The notes under the pieces: model-generated
Seen by the model: the letters and a program-made list of their open reading frames with translations, nothing else
What the model was told of the DNA's origin: nothing
The model's database searches: none
Position numbers and translations under genes: made by a program
Source of the DNA: Phytoactinopolyspora limicola
GTDB lineage: Bacteria > Actinomycetota > Actinomycetes > Jiangellales > Jiangellaceae
Length of the DNA: 64,000 bases
Assembly: GCF_011320225.1 (NCBI RefSeq)
Contig: NZ_JAAOEN010000002.1
Location: 434,584 to 498,583, forward strand
Direction: 5' to 3'
In this document: positions 16,874 to 24,596 of the stretch, in pieces
Numbering within the stretch: position 1 is the stretch's first letter
How the letters are laid out: the number at the start of each line of letters is the position of its first letter

Positions 16874-18583
16874 ATGGGCGAAGTTCTCTACGAGGCTCAC
16901 ACCTGGCTGGCCGACGATCCCGATCCGGCCACGCGTGCGGAGTTGCGTGCCATCATCGAACGCGCCGAAGACGGCGACAGCGCCGCCTTGGCGGACCTCG
17001 GTGACCGGTTCGCCGGCTTCCTGACCTTCGGTACCGCCGGCCTACGCGGCCGCCTTGGGGCCGGGCCGAACCGGATGAACCGCTCGGTTGTGCTGCGGGC
17101 CGCCGCCGGGCTGGCCCACTACCTCGTCGGGATGCGCGAACCGGTCCGGCCGGACCGGCACCGGGTGGTCATCGGATACGACGCCCGGCACGGCTCCCGG
17201 ACGTTCGCAGTGGACAGCGCCGCCGTGTTCACCGCTGCCGGGATCGACACACTCGTCCTCCCGCGCGAGCTGCCCACGCCGGTGTTGGCATTCGCGGTGC
17301 GCTATCTCGACGCCGATGCCGGGGTGATGGTGACCGCCAGCCACAACCCGCCACACGACAACGGCTACAAGGTCTACCTCGGCGGGCCCGACGCCGGCTC
17401 CCAAATCGTCGCCCCGGTCGACGCCGAGATCGCGTCGTACATCAAGGATGTACATTTCACCGCGCACATTCCCCGGGCGGCCAGCGGCTGGACCGAGGTC
17501 GGCGACCACGTCGTCGAGGCCTATCTCGACGCGGCGGCCGCCATGGCCAGCTCACCAGCCCCCGGCACCAGTGGACGCGACCTCCGCATCGTGCTGACGT
17601 CCCTGCACGGCGTCGGCGGCGCCACTGCGGTCGAGGCGCTACGCCGCGCGGGGTTCCACGACGTCCACCCGGTCGCCGAGCAGGCCGAGCCTGATCCAGA
17701 TTTCCCCACCGTGGAGTTCCCCAACCCGGAGGAGCCCGGCGCCATCGATCTAGCGTTGGCGCTCGCCAGCCGGCTCGACGCCGACCTCGTGGTGGCGAAC
17801 GACCCCGACGCCGACCGGCTGGCCGTCGCCCTTCCCGGCCCGGCTTCGTCCGGAGCGGGCTCGTGGCAGATGCTGCACGGCGACGACGTCGGCACGTTGC
17901 TTGGGCTACACCTGGCGCGCCGGGGCGGACGTGAGCTGACAGCCTCCGGCGGGGTATTCGTCAACACCATCGTGTCGTCGCGGCTACTCGGCCGGGTCGC
18001 CACGGCGCACGGGATAGCCCACGCCGAAACACTCACCGGCTTCAAATGGATCTCCCGCGTGCCAGGCCTCGTCTACGGGTATGAGGAAGCCCTCGGCTAC
18101 TGCGTCGACCCGGCAGCCGTTCGAGACAAGGACGGTATCTCGGCCGCGGTGCTCCTGGCCGAAATGGCAGCTGAAACGAAGTCCGCGGGCCACACGTTGT
18201 GGGACGTCCTGGACGACCTCGCCCGCGCCCACGGCGTCCACGCCACCGACCAGCTATCGATCCGGGTGGATGACCTCAAACTGATCACCGACACGATGCG
18301 CAGGCTGCGGAGGAACCCGCCGGCGGTGCTCGGCGGATCGGCGGTATCCACCGTGGACGATCTCCGAGACGGACTGGCCGGCCTGCCACCCACCGACGGA
18401 CTCCGTTACCTCACCAGCGACGGCGCCCGGCTCATCGTGCGGCCGAGCGGCACCGAACCGAAACTCAAGTGCTACCTCGAGGTCGTCGTCGACGTGGCCG
18501 ATGACATCGACGCCGCCCGAGTTGTTGCCGCCGAACAGCTGGCCGCGCTGCGCACCGACCTGGCCAGGTTGCTCCAGCTGTAA
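16874..18583 (+). CDS. Phosphohexomutase/phosphopentomutase-like (alpha-D-PHM family)
   Basis: A 569-residue alpha-D-phosphohexomutase, annotated in relatives as phospho-sugar mutase or phosphomannomutase. Visible are FGTAGLRG near residue 50, the phosphoserine loop TASHNPPHDNGYKVY, the metal-binding DPDADR loop, the sugar-binding GYEEALG and the phosphate-binding RPSGTEPKLK. The long form with an extended N terminus resembles bacterial PgcA/ManB-like and eukaryotic PGM2 enzymes, some of which act on pentose 1-phosphates. Its place between the phosphorylase and DeoC suggests it makes (deoxy)ribose 5-phosphate (inference). Confidence 0.9.
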   Translation: MGEVLYEAHTWLADDPDPATRAELRAIIERAEDGDSAALADLGDRFAGFLTFGTAGLRGRLGAGPNRMNRSVVLRAAAGLAHYLVGMREPVRPDRHRVVIGYDARHGSRTFAVDSAAVFTAAGIDTLVLPRELPTPVLAFAVRYLDADAGVMVTASHNPPHDNGYKVYLGGPDAGSQIVAPVDAEIASYIKDVHFTAHIPRAASGWTEVGDHVVEAYLDAAAAMASSPAPGTSGRDLRIVLTSLHGVGGATAVEALRRAGFHDVHPVAEQAEPDPDFPTVEFPNPEEPGAIDLALALASRLDADLVVANDPDADRLAVALPGPASSGAGSWQMLHGDDVGTLLGLHLARRGGRELTASGGVFVNTIVSSRLLGRVATAHGIAHAETLTGFKWISRVPGLVYGYEEALGYCVDPAAVRDKDGISAAVLLAEMAAETKSAGHTLWDVLDDLARAHGVHATDQLSIRVDDLKLITDTMRRLRRNPPAVLGGSAVSTVDDLRDGLAGLPPTDGLRYLTSDGARLIVRPSGTEPKLKCYLEVVVDVADDIDAARVVAAEQLAALRTDLARLLQL

Positions 18584-18620
18584 CCGGCTCCGCCGATCGG
18601 TCGCACCCACCCGATGCGCC

Positions 18621-18757
18621 ACAAGGAGGCTTACTGCCACCGGGCGTCGGCCACAAGGAGGCTTGTTGTCGCCCAGACAACAACAAGGAGGCTTACTGCA
18701 CACCGGCGTCCACCACAAGGAGGCTTACTGCACTCCGGCGTCCACCACAAGGAGGCT
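18621..18757. repeat. Five tandem copies of a ~32-bp repeat with SD core
   Basis: ACAAGGAGGCT occurs at 18621, 18653, 18683, 18715 and 18747, at 30-32 bp intervals. Most copies extend to CACAAGGAGGCTTACTGC and are separated by CACCGGCGTC-like sequence. Each contains AAGGAGG, a perfect anti-16S complement, but no start codon is suitably placed after it. It lies in the 259-bp gap between the mutase and deoC. Confidence 0.85.
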
Positions 18758-18842
18758 GACGGCGGCCACGGCGGCATGAGGCATCGACGTGTGCAGTCCC
18801 ACCTGGGGCAGCGAGACCGGTCAGGCCCGTAGACTCGACACC

Positions 18843-19793
18843 GTGACTGTGCTCGATCCAGCGCACGTAGCCGACGTGACCTCGTCCGAAGCATCCTTGC
18901 GCCGCTTCCTGTACGGGCTTCCCGGCGTTGATCAGGTGGGCGCCGAGGCCCGGGCCGCTACTCTGGCCACGCGGTCTATCAAAACCACCGCCAAGCAGTA
19001 CGCGATCGACCTCGCCATCTCCATGATCGACCTGACCACACTCGAGGGACAGGACACCCCCGGTAAGGTCCGGGCGCTGTGCGCCAAGGCGCAACGCCCC
19101 GACCCGTCCGATCCAACCGTGCCCCCGGTGGCCGCGGTATGTGTCTATCCCGATCTCGCCGCCGTTACCCGCGATGCGCTCGGCGACAGCGGCGTCAAGG
19201 TGGCTAGCGTCGCAACAGGTTTCCCGGCGGGGCGCACCAGTCTCGAGGTTAAGCTGGCCGACACTCGAGCTGCCGTGGCCGCCGGCGCGGACGAAGTCGA
19301 TATGGTCATCGACCGCGGCGCCTTCCTCGCCGGCCGATACGGCCAGGTGTCCGACGAGATCACCGCCGTCAAGGAAGCCTGCGGCGAGGCCCACCTCAAA
19401 GTGATCCTCGAAACCGGCGAGCTGGCCACTTATGACAACGTCCGGCGGGCATCGTGGCTAGCCATGCTCGCCGGCGCCGACTTCATCAAGACGAGCACCG
19501 GTAAGGTCGCCCCGGCCGCGACCCTCCCGGTCACGCTCGTCATGCTCGAGGCGGTCCGCGACTTCCGCGAGGCCATCGGGCGTCAGGTCGGCGTCAAACC
19601 GGCCGGTGGCATCCGCACCAGCAAGGACGCCATCCGTTATCTGGTGCTGGTCAACGAGACGGCCGGCGAAGACTGGCTGTCGCCGGACTGGTTCCGGCTC
19701 GGGGCGTCCAGTCTGCTCAACGACCTACTCATGCAGCGGCAGAAGATGACCACTGGTCGTTACGCCGGGCCGGACTACTTCACCCTCGACTAA
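18843..19793 (+). CDS. deoC: Deoxyribose-phosphate aldolase
   Basis: Cleaves 2-deoxyribose 5-phosphate to glyceraldehyde 3-phosphate and acetaldehyde. The 316-residue TIM barrel has the Schiff-base Lys in DFIKTSTGK, the assisting Lys in GVKPAGGIR, and the AVCVYP and EVDMVIDRG strands. The GTG at 18843 is used, since upstream sequence is non-coding repeat. In streptomycetes, as I recall, deoC is followed by two aldehyde dehydrogenase genes that could handle the acetaldehyde. Here that pair is found about 29 kb away at 49.1 kb, beyond the biosynthetic cluster. Confidence 0.94.
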   Translation: MTVLDPAHVADVTSSEASLRRFLYGLPGVDQVGAEARAATLATRSIKTTAKQYAIDLAISMIDLTTLEGQDTPGKVRALCAKAQRPDPSDPTVPPVAAVCVYPDLAAVTRDALGDSGVKVASVATGFPAGRTSLEVKLADTRAAVAAGADEVDMVIDRGAFLAGRYGQVSDEITAVKEACGEAHLKVILETGELATYDNVRRASWLAMLAGADFIKTSTGKVAPAATLPVTLVMLEAVRDFREAIGRQVGVKPAGGIRTSKDAIRYLVLVNETAGEDWLSPDWFRLGASSLLNDLLMQRQKMTTGRYAGPDYFTLD

Positions 19794-20129
19794 GCCTGTT
19801 GCGCAGCTCGCCTTGAAGCCTGCGGCGGTGCCAGGTGACCATTCCCAGCCGATCAACGACACGCCTGTGGCGATGGCGGTCACCGCGGGGATCGGATATC
19901 GCATCCGCGATTGGGGAGCGTCAACCGTGAGTTCGACGATCTCGGTCCATGGCACCGCCCCGGGGCCCGCAGCGCTCCCGGACGCGTCGTCAGGGCCGGA
20001 CTCACCATCAGGGAACTGGCCAGCACAGCGCACCGTCGCCGCGGTCATCACCAGATGACGAGATCCCGGGTCACCGAAGGTCAGCTGCCCGTCCTCAACC
20101 GCTGCGAATGCAACTCGGCGTGCGGTCAT
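19725..20129 (-). CDS. Hypothetical protein, probably altered at its 3' end
   Basis: A 134-codon frame I do not recognise. The first 110 residues look protein-like (MTARRVAFAAVEDGQLTFG, PWTEIVELTVDAP, YPIPAVTAIATGVSLIGWEW), and GGGCAGGA precedes the ATG. The last 20 or so residues run antisense into the end of deoC and have odd composition, as if the natural 3' end were lost. It sits between deoC and the cluster, so it may mark the left boundary of the insertion. It could also be non-coding. Confidence 0.4.
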   Translation of the reverse strand: MTARRVAFAAVEDGQLTFGDPGSRHLVMTAATVRCAGQFPDGESGPDDASGSAAGPGAVPWTEIVELTVDAPQSRMRYPIPAVTAIATGVSLIGWEWSPGTAAGFKASCATGLVEGEVVRPGVTTSGHLLPLHE

Positions 20130-20212
20130 TCCTGCCCTTTCTCACCGCGTAGGCTCCCAGTGGGGTCATAACCTACACTCTGGCTGGGATTGACCGGGAC
20201 ATGCAGATGCTC

Positions 20213-20869
20213 TCAGCGGATACCACCCAGACGCTGCTCGGTCCGCACTGCACCAAGGACCTGCACGGTAGGCAGGACAGACGCGCACCGGCGGACTGCG
20301 TAGGTGAGCGCCATTCGATGATCTTCAAGGCTGAAGTCGGCAACTGCATCGGCGACGAGGAACGGCTCTACGTCGTGACTGAAGGCGTCGCACGCCGTAA
20401 GCATGCACCCGACGTGGGCATAGACACCACAGATCAGCAGCTGGTCCCGTCCGAGCTTCCGCATCGTCTCCAGCAGGCCGGTCCGGTGGAACGCGCTATA
20501 CCGCCACTTCGTGATCACGACGTCATCGGACTCCGGGGCGAGCTCGCCGATGATCTCATTGTGCTCAGGTTCGGCCGTCATGCCCGGCCCCCAGAAGTCG
20601 CAGAGCAGGCCACGTTGGGCCGGCGACATTCCGCCGGGCTGTGCCGTGTAAGCCACAGGGACATCGGAGGAGCGCGCCGCCGATATGAGCAGACCTATAT
20701 TGCCAACGAGCTCTCTATAAGGCGACTTCCTCGGGCGGAAGAAGTTCAGGAAGTAGCGCTGCATGTCGTGGACAAGCAGCAATGCCCGCGAAGTGTCGGG
20801 CCACCATGGCACCTGGTTCGCCGGAAGGTCGGCGGGCATCGGGTAAGGCCCGATCGTCGGAATCGGCAT
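20213..20869 (-). CDS. Isochorismatase-family enzyme, PhzD-like
   Basis: Predicted to hydrolyse the vinyl ether of 2-amino-2-desoxyisochorismate (ADIC) to trans-2,3-dihydro-3-hydroxyanthranilate and pyruvate. The 218-residue product keeps the PhzD/EntB layout: PYPMP at the N terminus, LLLVHDMQRYFLNFF with the catalytic Asp, DDVVITKWRYSAF with the catalytic Lys, and LLICGVYAHVGCMLTACDAF. The Gly in CGVYAHVG replaces the nucleophilic Cys of amidase relatives, as in true isochorismatases. There is no C-terminal aryl carrier domain. The ATG at 20869 has GGAAGG upstream. Last gene of a six-gene operon; its ADIC supplier is the PhzE-like gene at 33.4 kb. Confidence 0.9.
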   Translation of the reverse strand: MPIPTIGPYPMPADLPANQVPWWPDTSRALLLVHDMQRYFLNFFRPRKSPYRELVGNIGLLISAARSSDVPVAYTAQPGGMSPAQRGLLCDFWGPGMTAEPEHNEIIGELAPESDDVVITKWRYSAFHRTGLLETMRKLGRDQLLICGVYAHVGCMLTACDAFSHDVEPFLVADAVADFSLEDHRMALTYAVRRCASVLPTVQVLGAVRTEQRLGGIR

Positions 20870-20892
20870 CACAAAACACCTTCCGAATAGGG

Positions 20893-21663
20893 TCAGAGTG
20901 AAGCTCCACCGTCCACGCACAGTTCCTGCATGGTGATGTGTCTCGCCCGGTCGGAGGCGAGGAAGGCCACAGCATCGGCCACATCGAAAGGAGACGCTAG
21001 CTTCCCCAGCGGAATCCCGGCGCGGTACGCCTCGGAGTCACCAGCGATGACGGATTCCGCTCCGTTCCCAGACGTCCACAAGGATCGTTGCATGGGCGTG
21101 TCGGTTGACCCCGGCGCCACGATGTTGCACCGGATACCATGCGGCGCCAGCTCTAGCCCTAAGCACCGGGTGAACATGGTGCTAGCCGCCTTCGATGCTG
21201 CGTATGCGGCCATGCCTGTCCGCGGCACGTGGGAGGCATTAGAACTCACCGTGATGATCGATCCCGACCGGCGGGGGAGCATGGCTCGGGCGACCGCGCG
21301 GGAGAAGTTGAACACTCCGGTGGCGTTGACGCTGAACACGTACGCCCAATCTTCGTCCGTCAGCTCTGTCGCCGGTGCCGTCCGCAGTACCCCGGCGACG
21401 TTCACCAGGATGTCCACGGCGCCCAGGTCGCGCTCGACCCGTTTAACCACGAGGTCCACCTGTGCGGGGTCGCGGACGTCGGCCACATAAGGGAGTGCTT
21501 CCGGCTCGATGCCTCTCACGACATCGTTCAGGCGATCACCGTCAACATCCACCGCGGCGATCCGCCCGCCACTACGTCCGAGGGTCCGCGCCACGGCGGC
21601 TCCGATCCCCTGGGCGGTTCCAGTGACCACAACAACGCGGCCCTCGATTCCCAGCTGATCCAT
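20893..21663 (-). CDS. SDR dehydrogenase, DhbA/EntA-like
   Basis: Predicted to oxidise 2,3-dihydro-3-hydroxyanthranilate to 3-hydroxyanthranilate with NAD+, by analogy to DhbA/EntA, which aromatise the corresponding dihydrodiol. The 256-residue SDR has the cofactor motif TGTAQGIGAAVA, Asp in AAVDVDGD for NAD preference, NVAGVLRT, catalytic Ser in ITVSSNASH and YAASK. The FNFSRAVARAM and CNIVAPGSTDTPMQ segments resemble the EntA group. The ATG at 21663 has GAGGAGG upstream. It lies 13 bp after the ligase gene and 23 bp before the PhzD-like gene. Confidence 0.87.
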   Translation of the reverse strand: MDQLGIEGRVVVVTGTAQGIGAAVARTLGRSGGRIAAVDVDGDRLNDVVRGIEPEALPYVADVRDPAQVDLVVKRVERDLGAVDILVNVAGVLRTAPATELTDEDWAYVFSVNATGVFNFSRAVARAMLPRRSGSIITVSSNASHVPRTGMAAYAASKAASTMFTRCLGLELAPHGIRCNIVAPGSTDTPMQRSLWTSGNGAESVIAGDSEAYRAGIPLGKLASPFDVADAVAFLASDRARHITMQELCVDGGASL

Positions 21664-21676
21664 GATTGCCTCCTCG

Positions 21677-22966
21677 TCAGTGATAGAGCAGCGCCTTGTC
21701 CCATTCCTCGTCGGCGCCGAACAGGCTGCGTGGCTTGACGACGTCATGGACCGCGGTGAGCGTCGCACGCGGCACCAGGGACCCCGCAGGCAACGCAGTG
21801 ACCTCGCAGTACACGCCGTACGCCTCGTGGATCGCCGATGTCAGCGCATTGCGTGCCTCGTCATGGCGCCCGCACGGGACCTCGATCTGCACGCGTAGAA
21901 CGTCAGGAGACGTCTTCGCCCTCCAGAACATGACCTCAAGATCGGCAGGGAGCCCGAACACCAACTCCTCCAGCCGGTACTGGGTAATCCGCGCTCCCTG
22001 GACGGGGTAGCCGAACGCGGCGCGTCCAAACACCCGGATCCTCGGGAGACCCCAGCCGCAGTCGCACGGGGCATAGGAGACCTCGACGTCGTCCTCCAGG
22101 TTGTAGCGCAGCAGCGGCATCGCCTCCCGGTACAGCGGGGTGACGACGAGCTGGCCGCGGCCCTCCGGCATGATCTCTGCACTGGCTGGATCGCGCACCT
22201 CGAAGATCGCGCGGTCGGCCCAGAGGTGCAGATGGCCCTGGTCGCACTCGCCGGCGAGGCTGCCGGTCTCGGTGGAGCCGTACTCTTCGACGACGGGGAC
22301 TCCCCAGATCTCCTCGATCCGTCTACGCCGGGGCAAGCTCAGCGGCTCACCTCCGACGAACAAAGCACGCAGGGCCGGGAACTCCCGGTATCCGGCCTCC
22401 CTGGCCGCAGCCGCCCATAGCAGTGTTTCGGTCGGCATCGACCAGGTCAGCGTCACTCCCAGATCATGCAGGACCCGAACCACCCTCGAATACGGCATCG
22501 CCAGCGACCGGTTATCACCCGGAACCACCGCCGCACCCTGCAATCGGGCGGCGGCCTGTGCCAGATGCCCGGTGATCATGAGAGCGTACGGCGTGCGCAC
22601 CAGGAAGGTGTCGTCGGGCGTGATCGGGATCCGTTTGCGGGCGTAGCGTTCGGCAAGGTCGGTCCAGTCGGCCTCGGTGTAGAAAGACGGCGTAGGTTGC
22701 CCAGCCGTCCCGCTCGACTCGTGGTAAGTGGCGACCCGGTCCATTCCGCAGGCGAGCATGCCGAACGGATAGCTGTCGCGCAGATCACGTTTGGTGGTAC
22801 ACGCAAGCGCGTTGAGGTCAGCACGCGTCCGCCCGACCGTAGGGATTCGGTCGGCGTAAAACGGCGAAGCAGCCGCGCGTTCAAGGACATGTGACAACCG
22901 CTCGTCCTGGAGCGCAGCGAGCTCAACGTACCCCTTCCAGTCACCGATCTGCGGCAGGTCAGTCAT
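21677..22966 (-). CDS. PaaK-type aryl-acid adenylating ligase
   Basis: A 429-residue member of the adenylate-forming superfamily, closest to phenylacetate-CoA ligases. Core motifs are the P-loop-like YHESSGTAGQPTPSFYT, FVGGEPLSLPRRR, EEYGSTETGSLAGECDQG and the LLRYNLEDDVE hinge region. Length and motif order match PaaK rather than NRPS adenylation domains, and no carrier protein is in the cluster. Predicted to activate an aminohydroxybenzoate as adenylate or CoA thioester so a second aminophenol can be acylated. The ATG at 22966 follows GGAGGTG and overlaps the amidohydrolase stop by 8 bp, so the two are coupled. Confidence 0.87.
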   Translation of the reverse strand: MTDLPQIGDWKGYVELAALQDERLSHVLERAAASPFYADRIPTVGRTRADLNALACTTKRDLRDSYPFGMLACGMDRVATYHESSGTAGQPTPSFYTEADWTDLAERYARKRIPITPDDTFLVRTPYALMITGHLAQAAARLQGAAVVPGDNRSLAMPYSRVVRVLHDLGVTLTWSMPTETLLWAAAAREAGYREFPALRALFVGGEPLSLPRRRRIEEIWGVPVVEEYGSTETGSLAGECDQGHLHLWADRAIFEVRDPASAEIMPEGRGQLVVTPLYREAMPLLRYNLEDDVEVSYAPCDCGWGLPRIRVFGRAAFGYPVQGARITQYRLEELVFGLPADLEVMFWRAKTSPDVLRVQIEVPCGRHDEARNALTSAIHEAYGVYCEVTALPAGSLVPRATLTAVHDVVKPRSLFGADEEWDKALLYH

Positions 22967-23714
22967 CGGTAACACCTCCGATGGAGAGCAGTGGGGCACC
23001 GTTGGTCCACGAGATCAGGCGCCATTGCTCTAGGCTGATATCGAGTGCGCGGTACTTGGCGAGTTCGACACCGGGGTCCTGTCCCGGGTACTCGGTCCCG
23101 AAGAGCAAGCGTTCGGCGCCAAGACGCTCCAGCGCAACGCGGACGACAGCCAGGTAACAGCCCGACGTCTCGGCGAAGACATTTCCGAGATCGGCGACGT
23201 CCTTGATCGCACCAAAGTCGATGCCGATGAAGCCGCAGTGCCCCAGCACGAACCGCACGGCAGGGAACTTCGACGCCAGGAAGGCCAGGTCACGCGAACC
23301 GCAGCCCGCACGGCCGAGGCTGACGATGTAGACCGCGTGCCCCACCGACTCGGCAACCTCGACGAGGGCGATCGTGCGTTCATCAGTGAGCGGAACACCG
23401 TGTACAGCCGGTGAGATCTCGACGCCGCAGAAGTCCGGCCCCCACGCGTGGTACTCGGACGGATCGCGGTGCGGGTTTGCAAAATACCGCGGCAGCAGGC
23501 GTCCGCCGGAGGCCGTGCAGGTGGCGAGCACCGCCTCGTTGTCAGCGTCGGATTCGATGTGACCGCCCCAGATGATCTGATCGGACAGGCGATACGGATC
23601 GATCACTCCTCCGGCGCTGACCACCGCCCGATCGATGCCGTGATAATCCATAGCGGCAAGCAGCCCGTCCATACCTCCGGGGTGCAGCCGTGCATGAAAG
23701 TCGAGGACCGGCAT
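22959..23714 (-). CDS. Amidohydrolase-superfamily protein, possible benzoxazole cyclase
   Basis: A 251-residue amidohydrolase-2-type TIM barrel. Amidohydrolases of this kind close the oxazole ring in benzoxazole pathways such as nataxazole and, as I recall, closoxazole. The first metal motif is DFHARLHP, so the second His of a DxHxH is Arg here, with a His two residues on. FVLGHCGFIG keeps the barrel His, and the final motif is FGTEYPGQDP, with Glu where Asp is usual. Metal binding may therefore be altered. The ATG at 23714 follows AGGTGA; a GTG at 23723 overlapping the aldolase stop is the alternative. It sits between the aldolase and the ligase in one operon. Confidence 0.8.
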   Translation of the reverse strand: MPVLDFHARLHPGGMDGLLAAMDYHGIDRAVVSAGGVIDPYRLSDQIIWGGHIESDADNEAVLATCTASGGRLLPRYFANPHRDPSEYHAWGPDFCGVEISPAVHGVPLTDERTIALVEVAESVGHAVYIVSLGRAGCGSRDLAFLASKFPAVRFVLGHCGFIGIDFGAIKDVADLGNVFAETSGCYLAVVRVALERLGAERLLFGTEYPGQDPGVELAKYRALDISLEQWRLISWTNGAPLLSIGGVTDD

Positions 23715-23719
23715 CGCGC

Positions 23720-24538
23720 TCACCTGGTACCGTTCTCGAACCCGGCCGCGTTCACGAACCGCACCTCATCAGCATGGACCCGCTGGGCGATCCGTCTCGC
23801 CATCAACCCCGGACTCGGCGCCTGAAAGACGTTACGGCCCATCGCTAGGCCCGCAGTTCCCGCCTGTAACGTCTCATCCACATAGTCCAGGATCGCGTCG
23901 GCATCGGCCTGTCGCGGGCCGCCTGCGACAACCACCGGTATGGGAACGGCGTCGACAATATCGCGCATGACATCCGGCGATCCTGCGTAGACGGTCTTAA
24001 CGATGTCCGCGCCAAGGTCCGCAGCAACCGTCGCAGCGTGAGCGATCAGATCCGGATTCCGCGGATTCTCGATCTTCGGCCCTCGGGGATACACCATCGC
24101 GAGCAGCGGGACGTTCCACCGATCACAGGCCCCGGCGACAGTCCCCACGTCGGCGATCTGTCGCGCCTCGTCCATGGACCCGATGTTGAGGTGCACGCTC
24201 ACCGCGTCGGCGCCCATGCGCAGCGCCTCCTCCACGCTGGCGACGAGGCGTTTGGCGTCCGGATCCGGGGCACACGCTGTGCTGGCGCTCAGGTGCATGA
24301 TGAACGACGTTTCGGCGAAATGGGCATCGTTCACTTGTCGGGCACTGCCCTTGTGGAGAACAACCGCGTCAACGCCGTTGCCGGCGAGCCGACCCACAAG
24401 ATCATCGAGGCTGCAGCCGCCAGTGATCGGACCATCGGTGATCGAGTGGTCTAGTGGCACGATGAAGATCCTGCCGCTAACCCGATGGAATAGCCGTCGC
24501 GTCCGGACCCCCTTGGCGAACGTAAGGTTGGCGACCAT
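23720..24538 (-). CDS. DhnA-type class I aldolase (ADH synthase/GriI-like)
   Basis: A 272-residue TIM-barrel aldolase of the group containing archaeal 2-amino-3,7-dideoxy-heptulosonate synthase and GriI. GriI condenses aspartate 4-semialdehyde with dihydroxyacetone phosphate to the C7 precursor of 3-amino-4-hydroxybenzoate. Visible features are FIVPLDHSITDGP with the active-site Asp, VVLHKGSAR, PLLAMVYPRGPKIENP with the proton-donating Tyr, the Schiff-base Lys in GADIVKTVY, and the phosphate-binding AGGPRQ and AMGRNVFQ. The ATG at 24538 has GAGAGGA upstream. The aspartate kinase lies immediately upstream in the operon and the partner DHQ synthase II at 41.1 kb. Confidence 0.9.
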   Translation of the reverse strand: MVANLTFAKGVRTRRLFHRVSGRIFIVPLDHSITDGPITGGCSLDDLVGRLAGNGVDAVVLHKGSARQVNDAHFAETSFIMHLSASTACAPDPDAKRLVASVEEALRMGADAVSVHLNIGSMDEARQIADVGTVAGACDRWNVPLLAMVYPRGPKIENPRNPDLIAHAATVAADLGADIVKTVYAGSPDVMRDIVDAVPIPVVVAGGPRQADADAILDYVDETLQAGTAGLAMGRNVFQAPSPGLMARRIAQRVHADEVRFVNAAGFENGTR

Positions 24539-24596
24539 TGAACATTCCTCTCTTGTTCGGCTGGCCTGCGGTGACACTGACCAGTGAGCGGACCGG

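Noticed and set aside
18621-18757. CRISPR-like array
   Set aside because: The 30-32 bp period is suggestive, but the conserved part is only about 16 bp, the intervening sequences are near-repeats of each other, and no cas gene is near.
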